A DNA stretch of 64,000 nt from the NCBI GenBank assembly GCA_037200385.1, contig JBBCGL010000001.1, positions 4,107,418-4,171,417 of the forward strand. The letters run 5' to 3'. Position numbers and translations under genes: made by a program. Each line of letters starts with the position of its first letter. Position 1 is the stretch's first letter. The DNA comes from Rhizomicrobium sp. GTDB taxonomy: Bacteria; Pseudomonadota; Alphaproteobacteria; Micropepsales; Micropepsaceae. The notes beneath the pieces are model-generated. The model had not been told where the DNA came from. It did no database searches and saw nothing but the letters and a program-made list of their open reading frames with translations. Below, piece by piece: positions 17,026 to 24,438 of the stretch.

Positions 17026-18861
17026 ATGGACATACGCAACATCGCGATCATCGCCCATGTCGACCATGGCAAGACCACGCTGGTCGACCAGCTCCTCAAA
17101 CAGTCCGGTTCCGTCCGCGAGAACCAGCACATGGACGAGCGTGCCATGGACTCCAACGACCTGGAGCGGGAGCGCGGCATCACCATCCTGGCCAAGTGCA
17201 CGTCGGTGGACTGGCACGGAACCCGGATCAACATCGTCGACACCCCCGGCCACGCCGACTTCGGCGGCGAGGTGGAGCGCATCCTCTCGATGGTCGACGG
17301 CGTCGTTCTGTTGGTCGACGCGGCCGAGTCCGTCATGCCGCAGACCAAGTTCGTGCTCTCGAAAGCGCTCAAGCTCGGCCTCAAGCCCATCGTGGTGATC
17401 AACAAGATCGATCGCCAGGACGCCCAGCCCAAGGAGACGCTGGAGTCGATCTTCGATCTCTTCCTCGCGCTCGAGGCCAACGACGACCAGCTCAACTTCC
17501 ACTATCTCTACGCTTCCGGCCGTAACGGCTGGGCGGTGAACGAGCTCACCGAGATTTCGGACGAGAACAAGAATCTCGACCCGCTGTTCAAGCGCGTCGT
17601 CGAGGATGTCCCGCTGCCCAAGCCGCTGGCGCTCGCCGGCGACGACCATCCCTTCAAGATGCTGGTGACGACGCTGGAGGCCGACAACTATCTGGGCCGC
17701 ATCCTGACCGGTCGCGTGGAATCCGGTGCCATCACCGTCAACCGCCAGATCAAGGTGCTGAACGGCAAGGGCGAAGTCGTCGAGCGCGCCCGCGCCACCA
17801 AGCTGCTCGCCTTCCGCGGGCTCGCCCGGGTGCCGGTGGAGCGCGTCGAGGCGGGCGACATCGTCGCCATCGCCGGCCTGACCGACGCAACCGTCGCCGA
17901 CACGCTGTGCGACATCACGGTGGAAGAGCCGATCCAGGCGCAGCCGATCGATCCGCCGACGCTCGCCATGACCGTGTCGGTCAACGACTCGCCGCTGGCG
18001 GGCCGCGAGGGCGACAAGGTGCAGAGCCGCGTGATCCGCGACCGCCTGCTGCGCGAAGCCGAGGGCAATGTCGCGATCAAGGTCAAGGAAACCGGCGAAG
18101 GCGCCTTCGAAGTCGCGGGCCGCGGCGAGCTCCAGCTCGGCGTCCTGATCGAGAACATGCGCCGCGAAGGCTTCGAGCTTTCCATCAGCCGCCCGCGCGT
18201 GCTGTTCAAGACCGGCGAGAAGGGCGAGCGCCTCGAGCCGATCGAGGAAGTCACCGTCGACGTCGACGATCCTTATACCGGCGTGGTGATCGACAAGATC
18301 AGCCAGCGCAAGGGCGAGATGCAGGACATGCGTCCGACCGGCGCCGGCAAGACCCGCATCGTGTTCAGCGCCCCGTCGCGGGGCCTGATCGGCTATCACG
18401 GCGAGTTCCTCACCGACACGCGCGGCACCGGCGTGATGAACCGCATGTTCTCCGACTACGCGCCGCACAAGGGGCCGGTGCAGGGCCGCGTCAACGGCGT
18501 CCTGATCGCCACCGGCGACGGCGAGGCGGTGGCCTATGCCCTTTGGTATCTCGAAGAACGCGGCAAGCTGTTCGTCGTGCCCGGCACCAAGGTCTATCAG
18601 GGCATGATCATCGGCCAGAACGCCAAGGACAACGACCTCGAGGTCAATCCGCTCAAGGCCAAGCAGCTCACCAACATCCGCACCACGTCGAAGGACGAGG
18701 CGGTGCGCCTGACGCCCATCGTGCCGATGACGCTGGAGCAGGCCATCGCCTATATCGAGGACGACGAGCTGGTCGAGGTGACGCCGCAGTCGATCCGCAT
18801 CCGCAAGAAGCAGCTCTCGCCGCACGACCGCAAGCGCGCCTCGCGGACGGAAGTGGCTTAG
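17026..18861 (+). CDS. typA: Translational GTPase TypA/BipA
   Basis: A 611-residue ribosome-associated GTPase. G1 [15 protein letters not shown] (about residues 10-24), G2 RERGITI, G3 [14 protein letters not shown] and G4 NKIDR are intact, followed by EF-G-like domains II, III and V and the TypA-specific C-terminal domain ([17 protein letters not shown]). Length matches the family (about 600-615). TypA binds the 70S ribosome and supports ribosome assembly and translation under cold or nutrient stress. ATG 17026 gives the canonical [17 protein letters not shown]. The gene ends 4 nt inside the convergent SDR gene, stop codons overlapping. Confidence 0.97.
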   Translation: MDIRNIAIIAHVDHGKTTLVDQLLKQSGSVRENQHMDERAMDSNDLERERGITILAKCTSVDWHGTRINIVDTPGHADFGGEVERILSMVDGVVLLVDAAESVMPQTKFVLSKALKLGLKPIVVINKIDRQDAQPKETLESIFDLFLALEANDDQLNFHYLYASGRNGWAVNELTEISDENKNLDPLFKRVVEDVPLPKPLALAGDDHPFKMLVTTLEADNYLGRILTGRVESGAITVNRQIKVLNGKGEVVERARATKLLAFRGLARVPVERVEAGDIVAIAGLTDATVADTLCDITVEEPIQAQPIDPPTLAMTVSVNDSPLAGREGDKVQSRVIRDRLLREAEGNVAIKVKETGEGAFEVAGRGELQLGVLIENMRREGFELSISRPRVLFKTGEKGERLEPIEEVTVDVDDPYTGVVIDKISQRKGEMQDMRPTGAGKTRIVFSAPSRGLIGYHGEFLTDTRGTGVMNRMFSDYAPHKGPVQGRVNGVLIATGDGEAVAYALWYLEERGKLFVVPGTKVYQGMIIGQNAKDNDLEVNPLKAKQLTNIRTTSKDEAVRLTPIVPMTLEQAIAYIEDDELVEVTPQSIRIRKKQLSPHDRKRASRTEVA

Positions 18862-19709
18862 GCGTTCTTTTTCAGCCCAAGCTGTCCCGCTATCAGCTTG
18901 TCCACCATGCGTTTGGGCAGCGCGTTCATCAGGAAATTCTGGAACGGCCCCGGCGTCACCGTGTAGCGCACCTTCGGCTTGGGCGTGGTCAGCGCGATCC
19001 ACACCGCCTCGCCGAGCCGCTCGGGCGGCAGGCCCTTCTTGCCGTTCTTGACCATGTAGTCCTTCACCAGGGTCAGCGATTTGAAGTAGGGCGTGTTGGC
19101 ATAGATGTTGGCGTCGACCTGGTCGGCCTTGTCCCAGATCGGCGTCGCGACCGCACCCGGCGCGACCACGATCACGTCGATCCCGAACAGCATCAGCTCG
19201 CGGCGCAACGCTTCGCTCAAGCCCTCCAGCCCGAATTTCGATGCGCTGTAAGGGCCCAGGAACGGATTGGCGTTCTTGCCGCCCACCGACGAGATCATCA
19301 CGATCCGCCCCGGCGCGCCCTGGCGCGAGCGATCGGCGCCGAGCAGCGGTGCGAAGGCCTGGGTGACGATGAGCTGCCCGGTGAGGTTGACCGCGATCTG
19401 CTGTTTGAACTCGTCGAGCTTGAGATAGAGCAGCGGACCCGCCACCGCGATGCCGGCATTGTTCACCAGCCCCGCCAGCGTGGCGCCGCCCAGCGCCGCC
19501 GCGACCTGTTCGGCGCCGCGCGCGACGGCGCCCTCGTCGGTCACGTCGAACAGGACCGGCACGAAATTGGCGCCGAACTCCGTCTTCAGGCGCTCGCCGT
19601 CCGCCGCTTTGCGCACGCTCCCGAACACCCGGAAGCCCTTCTCGATGAGAACCTTGGCGATCCCCCAGCCGATGCCGGTGGACGATCCCGTGACGACGAC
19701 GGATTTCAT
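18858..19709 (-). CDS. Short-chain dehydrogenase/reductase
   Basis: A 283-residue classical SDR. The cofactor motif TGSSTGIG (residues 7-14), NNAG (83-86), the catalytic Ser near 140-141, Y154 and K158 (YSASK) are all present. Residue choice after strand 2 (R33 in SVRKAADGER) fits NADP(H) preference. The C-terminal half (VRYTVTPGPFQNFLMNALPK) is typical of SDRs acting on hydrophobic substrates such as fatty or steroid alcohols, but the substrate is not known. It overlaps typA tail-to-tail by 4 nt. Its 5' side faces the paired repeats at 19728-19855. Confidence 0.92.
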   Translation of the reverse strand: MKSVVVTGSSTGIGWGIAKVLIEKGFRVFGSVRKAADGERLKTEFGANFVPVLFDVTDEGAVARGAEQVAAALGGATLAGLVNNAGIAVAGPLLYLKLDEFKQQIAVNLTGQLIVTQAFAPLLGADRSRQGAPGRIVMISSVGGKNANPFLGPYSASKFGLEGLSEALRRELMLFGIDVIVVAPGAVATPIWDKADQVDANIYANTPYFKSLTLVKDYMVKNGKKGLPPERLGEAVWIALTTPKPKVRYTVTPGPFQNFLMNALPKRMVDKLIAGQLGLKKNA

Positions 19710-19727
19710 GGGAGACCTCGATGGTTC

Positions 19728-19855
19728 ACCTCCCTACGGGGAGGTCGACGCGCAAAGCGCGTCGGGTGGGGAAACTCTATCCGTGAATGCACGCCCTTCG
19801 CCATGCCCCCACCCGATCCGTCTTCGACGGATCGACCTCCCCGTGCCGGGGAGGT
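19728..19855. repeat. Inverted pair of CCTCCCC-type palindromic repeats
   Basis: Copy A (19728-19771) has hairpin ACCTCCC-tacg-GGGAGGT, hairpin CGACGCGC-aaa-GCGCGTCG, then GGTGGGG. Copy B (19806-19855) is the same order inverted: CCCACCC, hairpin GATCCGTC-ttc-GACGGATC, hairpin ACCTCCCCG-tgc-CGGGGAGGT. They match the module at 3515-3566. The pair occupies the divergent region between the SDR and HisN-type genes, and copy B contributes the ribosome-binding site of the latter. Confidence 0.75.
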
Positions 19856-19865
19856 AAAAGAGCGC

Positions 19866-20666
19866 ATGACCGTATCCCCCGACGCCATCGCCTTCGCCAA
19901 TCGCCTCGCCGACGCCGCCGGGGAGGTCATCCGCCCCTATTTTCGTCAGCGCCTGGACGTCACCGACAAGCGTCCCGTCATCCACGGCCAGCCGGTCTTC
20001 GACCCGGTGACCGAAGCCGACAAGAACGCCGAAAAGGCGATCCGGGCCATCATCGATGCCGAGCGGCCCGACGACGGCATCCTGGGTGAGGAGTACGGCG
20101 AGAAGCCGGGCACGACCGGCCTGCGCTGGGTCCTCGATCCGGTGGACGGCACGCGCGCCTTCATCAATGGCCGCCACGAATGGGGCTCGCTGATCGCGCT
20201 GGAAGACGACCTGAAGCCCGTGCTGGGCATCATCGACCAACCTTGGATCGGCGAGCGCTTCATCGGCGCCAATGGCAAGGCCGAGCTGCATTTCCGTGGC
20301 GCGGTTGTCCCGCTGCAGGTGCGCAAATGCACGCAGCTTTCCGAAGCGATCCTCTGCGCTACCCATCCCGACGGCTATTTCCAGAAGGAAGAGCGCGACG
20401 CCTTCCGCCGCGTGCAGCGCGCCGTGAAGATGACCCGCTGGGGCGGCGATTGCTACATCTTCGGAACGATGGCGCTGGGCTTCACCGACCTGATCATCGA
20501 ATCCGCCTTCCATCGCTGGGACGTGGCGGCGCTGATCCCGGTGGTCGAAGGCGCCGGCGGCGTCATCACCAACTGGCAGGGCGGCTCCTGCGCCGAAGGC
20601 GGCCAATGCCTCGCCGCCGCGACGCCGGAGCTGCACCAGGCGGCGATGACGTTGTTGAACGTCTGA
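19866..20666 (+). CDS. hisN: HisN-type histidinol-phosphatase / inositol monophosphatase family
   Basis: A 266-residue Mg-dependent phosphatase. The three metal-binding motifs of the inositol monophosphatase superfamily are visible: GEEYGE (G74-E75-E76), DPVDGTRAF (D91-D94-G95-T96) and WDVAAL near residue 215. The DPVDGTRAFINGRHEWGSLI stretch matches the HisN subgroup, which dephosphorylates L-histidinol phosphate in histidine synthesis; a 3'(2'),5'-bisphosphate or inositol-phosphate role cannot be excluded. The ribosome site GGGGAGG (19848-19854) is inside a 9-bp repeat-derived hairpin. A bidirectional terminator follows the stop. Confidence 0.85.
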   Translation: MTVSPDAIAFANRLADAAGEVIRPYFRQRLDVTDKRPVIHGQPVFDPVTEADKNAEKAIRAIIDAERPDDGILGEEYGEKPGTTGLRWVLDPVDGTRAFINGRHEWGSLIALEDDLKPVLGIIDQPWIGERFIGANGKAELHFRGAVVPLQVRKCTQLSEAILCATHPDGYFQKEERDAFRRVQRAVKMTRWGGDCYIFGTMALGFTDLIIESAFHRWDVAALIPVVEGAGGVITNWQGGSCAEGGQCLAAATPELHQAAMTLLNV

Positions 20667-20671
20667 GCGCC

Positions 20672-20708
20672 GATCTTTCCTCCCGAAACCACGGGGGGGA
20701 AGAAAGAT
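20672..20708. terminator. Bidirectional terminator between hisN and the hydrolase gene
   Basis: Inverted repeat ATCTTTC-CTCCCG ... CGGGGGG-GAAGAAAGAT between two convergent stops (20666 and 20712). A-rich and T-rich flanks allow termination from both sides. Confidence 0.6.
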
Positions 20709-20711
20709 ACG

Positions 20712-21638
20712 CTAAACGGTATTCGCGGCCACGAATGCGTCGAACGCGGTCCAGAACCGCGCGCGGATGGAGTCGTTCTCCATCAGGATCTCGTGCTCGG
20801 CATCCTCGAACTCGACATATGTCCCGCGCTGCAGCCGGTGTGCGAAATCGCGCGCCGCCGGCGTCAGGCAGATGCGGTCCTTGCCCGCGCCGCACACCAG
20901 CACGGGCGTCTCGATCGCCTCGGCATAGCCGGACGACATTTCCAGCGCCATCGACTCCGCTGCTGCCTTGAGCCAGCCCCAGGTCGGGCCGGCCAAACGG
21001 ATATCGGGATTCTTGGCGAGCAGTGCCTGGGCCTGCGCCCAGCGCCGGCGGTCGGATGTCACCAGATTGTCCTCGAAGCGCAGCTTGAGCGGGTCGCGCC
21101 CCTCCATCCCCAGCACCCAGTCCTCGGACCGGCCGAGCGCGTTCATCACCGCGGTCGCCAGCTTGGCGATCCAGGCCGGCTGGCCGCGCGTCGAAATCGC
21201 CATCATCGGCGCGCTCAACACCGCGGCGGAGAAGCTTGTCGGCCGGTCATGCAGCGTGCGCAGCAGGATATGCGCGCCCATCGAATGGGCGAGCGCGAGC
21301 GGCGGCTTGGCCGCGCCCAGCGGCTTGACGATCTGTTCGAGAAACGCCGCGAGGTCCTCGTCATATTCGGCGAAGTCGCGGATATGCGCCTTGCGCCCGT
21401 CCGCCAGCGCCCGGCTGGAGGCGCCCTGGCCGCGCCAGTCGAAGGTCGCGACGCAGAAGCCGCGCGCCCGAAGCTCGCCGATCACCTCGCCGTATTTCTC
21501 GATGAATTCGGTCTGGCCGTGCAGCAGCACGCAGACGCCGCGGTCAGGCCCGCCGGCGGCCGGCGCGAAGACCGCCGTGCGCAGCCGCGCGCCCCCTGGC
21601 GTATTGATGAAATGGGGAGAGAAGACGGGATCGCTCAT
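20712..21638 (-). CDS. Alpha/beta hydrolase, lysophospholipase/monoacylglycerol lipase-like
   Basis: About 308 residues from ATG 21638 (MSDPVFSPHF); a GTG at 21653 would add five residues. The oxyanion segment LLHGQTEFIEKYGEVIGEL and nucleophile elbow LAHSMGAHILLR (Ser in the HSMG motif), with a C-terminal EDAEHEILMENDSIR containing the catalytic His, are characteristic of the PldB/monoacylglycerol-lipase group. It probably hydrolyses lysophospholipids or glycerides at the inner membrane or in the cytoplasm, as no signal peptide is seen. Convergent with hisN. Confidence 0.85.
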   Translation of the reverse strand: MSDPVFSPHFINTPGGARLRTAVFAPAAGGPDRGVCVLLHGQTEFIEKYGEVIGELRARGFCVATFDWRGQGASSRALADGRKAHIRDFAEYDEDLAAFLEQIVKPLGAAKPPLALAHSMGAHILLRTLHDRPTSFSAAVLSAPMMAISTRGQPAWIAKLATAVMNALGRSEDWVLGMEGRDPLKLRFEDNLVTSDRRRWAQAQALLAKNPDIRLAGPTWGWLKAAAESMALEMSSGYAEAIETPVLVCGAGKDRICLTPAARDFAHRLQRGTYVEFEDAEHEILMENDSIRARFWTAFDAFVAANTV

Positions 21639-21682
21639 CGGGATATATGGCACGAGTGGCGCGTTCGCGGGTTATCGATCCC

Positions 21683-21766
21683 ATGGCGTGGAACGCAATC
21701 GCCTTCGTCCTGCTGCTGCTGGCGCTGTTCGCGCTGCTGCCGCGCTTCGACCGCTGGGACCGTTAG
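21683..21766 (+). CDS. Possible 27-residue single-span membrane microprotein
   Basis: A short ORF, MAWNAIAFVLLLLALFALLP followed by RFDRWDR. It is one 18-residue hydrophobic helix plus a charged, Trp-containing tail. It resembles in layout the tiny one-helix proteins frequent in alphaproteobacteria. No clear ribosome site is visible, so translation is uncertain. It lies between divergent hydrolase and convergent SCP2 genes, ending 5 bases before the SCP2 stop on the other strand. Confidence 0.35.
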   Translation: MAWNAIAFVLLLLALFALLPRFDRWDR

Positions 21767-21771
21767 GGCGC

Positions 21772-22095
21772 TCAGCCCCGGGCCTTTTGCAGGACGGGAC
21801 CGAGTTTCATCGCGAGTCCCATGTCGCCCGCCACCCGCAGCTTGCCCTGCATGAAGGCCGAGGTCGGGTCGAGTTCCTGGTTTGCCAGTTTCTCGAAATC
21901 GGCCAGCGAGATGGAAATCGTGGTGTCCGCCACCTGCCCGGCGCCATCGGTGACCGCATTGGGGCTCGACTTGCCGTCGAGCAGGACGCTGCCATCGTCG
22001 CCGAAATCGAATTTGAGCGTGCCGCCCAGTCCGGAATTGGCACCCAGCGCCGTGCCCATCTGCGTGATGATCTGCTGTACGACCGCCGAGGTCAT
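21772..22095 (-). CDS. SCP2 sterol-binding domain protein
   Basis: A 107-residue stand-alone SCP2 domain from ATG 22095 (MTSAVVQQIITQMG). The hallmark pattern LKFDFGDDGSVLLDG ... TTISISLADFEKLANQELDPT ... AFMQGKLRVAGDMGLAMKLG is intact. Such proteins bind lipids or acyl-CoA in a hydrophobic tunnel; bacterial single-domain members lack an assigned role. The longer upstream frame adds only an unrecognised basic extension. Confidence 0.88.
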   Translation of the reverse strand: MTSAVVQQIITQMGTALGANSGLGGTLKFDFGDDGSVLLDGKSSPNAVTDGAGQVADTTISISLADFEKLANQELDPTSAFMQGKLRVAGDMGLAMKLGPVLQKARG

Positions 22096-22280
22096 GCCGT
22101 GTCCTTCCCGAAAGCCCCTGTGCCGAACAGCCGGGGAATTGTGGGGATTATTAGCACCGGTACGCCCGGAGACAACCGCCGGCCGCCGCGGTTTGCATTG
22201 CGCATCCAATAAGCAGAACCTTCACAAACCGGGAAGGGCAAGAATATGTCCGTCAAACTGCACCGCAGCGGACGCCGCGC

Positions 22281-22703
22281 ATGAGCCTCGCGAACGACGA
22301 CGAAAGTCCGGCGGCCGCCAGCACGCTGCCGTCGCATGCCGCAGAAAAGCGCGATGCGCTGGGAAATTTCTGCTTCTATTTCCACTTCGCGGTGATGCTC
22401 TACATCGTCATCGGCTGGGTCGTACCGTGGCACGCGGCGCTGATCTTCTATCTGGGCTTTCTGCCCGCCGTCGCGCTCCAATGGCAGTTCAACAAGAACT
22501 CCTGCGTCCTGAACAATTTCGAATCCCTGATCCGGTCCGGGCAATGGCGCGATCCGCACAACAAGGAAGAGGGCGCCTGGCTGCTGACGCTGGCGACCGG
22601 CCTGTTCGGCTACCCGTTCCGGCCCTGGCAGATCGACCTCTTCACCTATTTCGTTCTCCTGGTGTTGTGGAGCGCCGGACTCGGCCACCTGCTTTGGTGG
22701 TGA
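22281..22703 (+). CDS. Unrecognised integral membrane protein
   Basis: A 140-residue protein with three hydrophobic segments: about residues 33-50 (FYFHFAVMLYIVIGWVVP), 53-68 (ALIFYLGFLPAVALQW) and 118-138 (LFTYFVLLVLWSAGLGHLLW). Between them is a polar stretch with NKNSCVLNNFESLIRSGQW, which looks conserved-site-like (Cys, Trp, Arg), and a hydrophilic N-terminus. I do not recognise the family. It lies just upstream of hsp20, but the RpoH-like promoter between them suggests separate control. Confidence 0.65.
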   Translation: MSLANDDESPAAASTLPSHAAEKRDALGNFCFYFHFAVMLYIVIGWVVPWHAALIFYLGFLPAVALQWQFNKNSCVLNNFESLIRSGQWRDPHNKEEGAWLLTLATGLFGYPFRPWQIDLFTYFVLLVLWSAGLGHLLWW

Positions 22704-22722
22704 AAGTTCCCATTTGGCGGCC

Positions 22723-22752
22723 CTTGAACGCCCTGGCACTCCTTCCTACCTA
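22723..22752 (+). promoter_or_regulatory. RpoH (sigma32)-like promoter of hsp20
   Basis: CTTGAA (22723-22728) and CCTACCTA (22745-22752), with 18 bases from CTTG to CCTAC. This fits the alphaproteobacterial heat-shock promoter pattern (CTTG then CYTAT after about 17-18 bases). It predicts a leader of about 95 nt before the hsp20 start. Confidence 0.5.
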
Positions 22753-22757
22753 GTGCT

Positions 22758-22851
22758 TGTCGAGCGGCCCATCGTGGCGTTCGGCATCACAAAACCGGCC
22801 CCGGTCCCTGCGGACGGGGTCAAACCGCAACGCTTTCAGGAGGTTGTAACC
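22758..22851 (+). promoter_or_regulatory. Possible ROSE-like RNA thermometer in the hsp20 leader
   Basis: The leader of about 95 nt holds a stable hairpin (CCCCGGTCC ... GGACGGGG, about 22796-22819). A weak terminal hairpin follows in which GCAAC (22827-22831) pairs with GTTGT (22843-22847) across the Shine-Dalgarno AGGAGG (22838-22843), with a G-G mismatch and G-U pairs opposite the ribosome site. A weak, mismatched helix over the ribosome site upstream of an Hsp20 gene is the ROSE layout. This is a manual fold. Confidence 0.45.
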
Positions 22852-23295
22852 ATGCGTGATTTTTCCCCCTATTTCCGTTCCACTGTCGGCTTCGACCAGC
22901 TCTTCCATCGCCTTGAGCAGGCCGTCGACGCGGGCAACGGCTATCCCCCCTACAACATCGAGCGCACCGACGAGACCCACTATGTGATCTCCGTCGCCGT
23001 CGCCGGCTTCGCCGAGAAGGATCTCAATGTCGAGGTCAAGGATGGCGTCCTGACGGTCATCGGCAAGCGCGAGGAAGGTGAGAAGCAGGCTTATCTCTAC
23101 CAGGGCATCGCCGGCCGCGCCTTCGAGCGCCGCTTCCAGCTCGCCGAGCATGTGGAAGTCCGCGCCGCGAAGCTGCAGAACGGTCTGCTCCACATCGATC
23201 TGGAGCGCGTCGTCCCGGAAGAGAAGAAGCCCCGCCGCATCGCGATCAACGCGCCGGCGCTGGCGACCATCGAAGGCCAGGCCAAGGCAGCCTGA
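22852..23295 (+). CDS. Hsp20 family small heat-shock protein (IbpA-like)
   Basis: A 147-residue alpha-crystallin-domain chaperone from ATG 22852 (MRDFSPYFRSTVGFDQLF), preceded by AGGAGG. The N-terminal class-A motif PYFRSTVGFDQLF, the domain core YVISVAVAGFAEKDLNVEVK and GVLTVIGKREEG, and the C-terminal I-x-I-like anchor RRIAIN are present. These holdases bind unfolding proteins during heat shock and hand them to DnaK/ClpB. The promoter and leader suggest heat induction at both transcription and translation. Intrinsic terminator follows. The upstream in-frame start at 22714 would lie before the promoter and is rejected. Confidence 0.94.
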   Translation: MRDFSPYFRSTVGFDQLFHRLEQAVDAGNGYPPYNIERTDETHYVISVAVAGFAEKDLNVEVKDGVLTVIGKREEGEKQAYLYQGIAGRAFERRFQLAEHVEVRAAKLQNGLLHIDLERVVPEEKKPRRIAINAPALATIEGQAKAA

Positions 23296-23311
23296 GGCTT
23301 CGCGTGAAATG

Positions 23312-23350
23312 GGAAAGGCCGGATGCCGGAAGGTGTCCGGCCTTTCCGTT
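23312..23350 (+). terminator. Intrinsic terminator of hsp20
   Basis: A 12-bp perfect stem GGAAAGGCCGGA / TCCGGCCTTTCC with a short T-containing tail (GTTT), 16 bases after the hsp20 stop. The T run is weak. Confidence 0.7.
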
Positions 23351-23481
23351 TGGAGGTGTGCGTGCAGGCGCGGATCGCCCTGTCGCCGCCCGGTTCCCGT
23401 CCTAACCACGTTTTCTGGCCCCGGATGACACCCCTGTGCGTTGGGCGTAGGGATGGCTTCGTAATAACAACCCGATAGATC

Positions 23482-24402
23482 ATGCCAAGCTGGCAAAGCT
23501 CCTTTGTCGATCGCCTGCGCCGCTTGGGCCGACCCAAGGGCGCCGGCGTCGAGACCGATATCGCCGAGCTGCGCCGCCAGTACACCTATCTGTCCGAGCG
23601 CTTCGGCGCCCCGCCGCGCGAGGCGGTGTTCGAGCCCGCCCAGGTCGGGCCGCTCAAGGGCGAATGGGTCAGGCTGCCCAATTCCTCGCCCAACCGGCTG
23701 ATCCTCTATTTCCACGGCGGCGGCTATATCGCCGGTTCGCCCCAGAGCCATCGCGCGCTGGTCGCCCGTCTGGCACAGGCCAGCGACGCGACGGCCTTCT
23801 CGCTCGCCTATCGCCTGGCGCCGGAATTCGCCTTCCCGGCCGCGGTGCGCGACGGCATCGACGCCTACCGCCACCTCATCGCCAAGAACGTCTCGCCGCA
23901 GCAGCTCGTGCTGGCCGGCGACGGCTCGGGCGGCGGCCTGGCCTTCGCGGTGCTGCATGCGGCGCGCAACGCCAACCTGCCGATGCCGGCGGGCTGCGTG
24001 GCGATGTCGCCCTGGGCCGACCTGTCGCTCGGCGGCTGGTCGGTGCTGCAGAACGCGAAGTCCGACAATGCGCTGAACTGGGAGCTGCTGTTCGTCAGTG
24101 CACGGCACTATCTGAAGAAGACGAATCCCTCCGATCCCTATGCCTCGCCGGTGTTCGCCAATTTCAAGGACTTCCCGCCGATCATGGTCCATGCGGGCAG
24201 CCTCGAAATGCTGCGCGACGACGCCTCGCGGCTCGGCGACCGCGCCGCCGACGCCGGTGTGCCGGTCAGCGTGGAGATCTATGACGGCATGCAACACGTC
24301 TTCCAGGCCAACCGCCACGTGCCCGAAGCGAAGGTGAGCCTGCAACGGCTCGGCCAGTTCATCCGCACGCGGACCACCGCGCAGGCCAGCGCGGCGCAGT
24401 AG
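23482..24402 (+). CDS. Alpha/beta hydrolase of the hormone-sensitive lipase group
   Basis: A 306-residue esterase. HGGGYIAGSP (residues 78-87) gives the oxyanion hole, GDGSGGG (147-153) carries nucleophile S149, and the acidic and His members appear in EMLRDDA and YDGMQHVFQ near the C-terminus. These define family IV bacterial esterases, which hydrolyse short-to-medium acyl esters. No signal peptide, so cytoplasmic. It stands alone and its 3' end faces the pentapeptide-repeat gene. Confidence 0.9.
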   Translation: MPSWQSSFVDRLRRLGRPKGAGVETDIAELRRQYTYLSERFGAPPREAVFEPAQVGPLKGEWVRLPNSSPNRLILYFHGGGYIAGSPQSHRALVARLAQASDATAFSLAYRLAPEFAFPAAVRDGIDAYRHLIAKNVSPQQLVLAGDGSGGGLAFAVLHAARNANLPMPAGCVAMSPWADLSLGGWSVLQNAKSDNALNWELLFVSARHYLKKTNPSDPYASPVFANFKDFPPIMVHAGSLEMLRDDASRLGDRAADAGVPVSVEIYDGMQHVFQANRHVPEAKVSLQRLGQFIRTRTTAQASAAQ

Positions 24403-24438
24403 CTGCGCCTCTCCGGGACGCGAACGAAGGGCCGTCCG

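Noticed and set aside
22714-22851. Upstream extension of Hsp20 from 22714
   Set aside because: It would lie upstream of and across the heat-shock promoter; ATG 22852 has AGGAGG and the conserved N-terminus.
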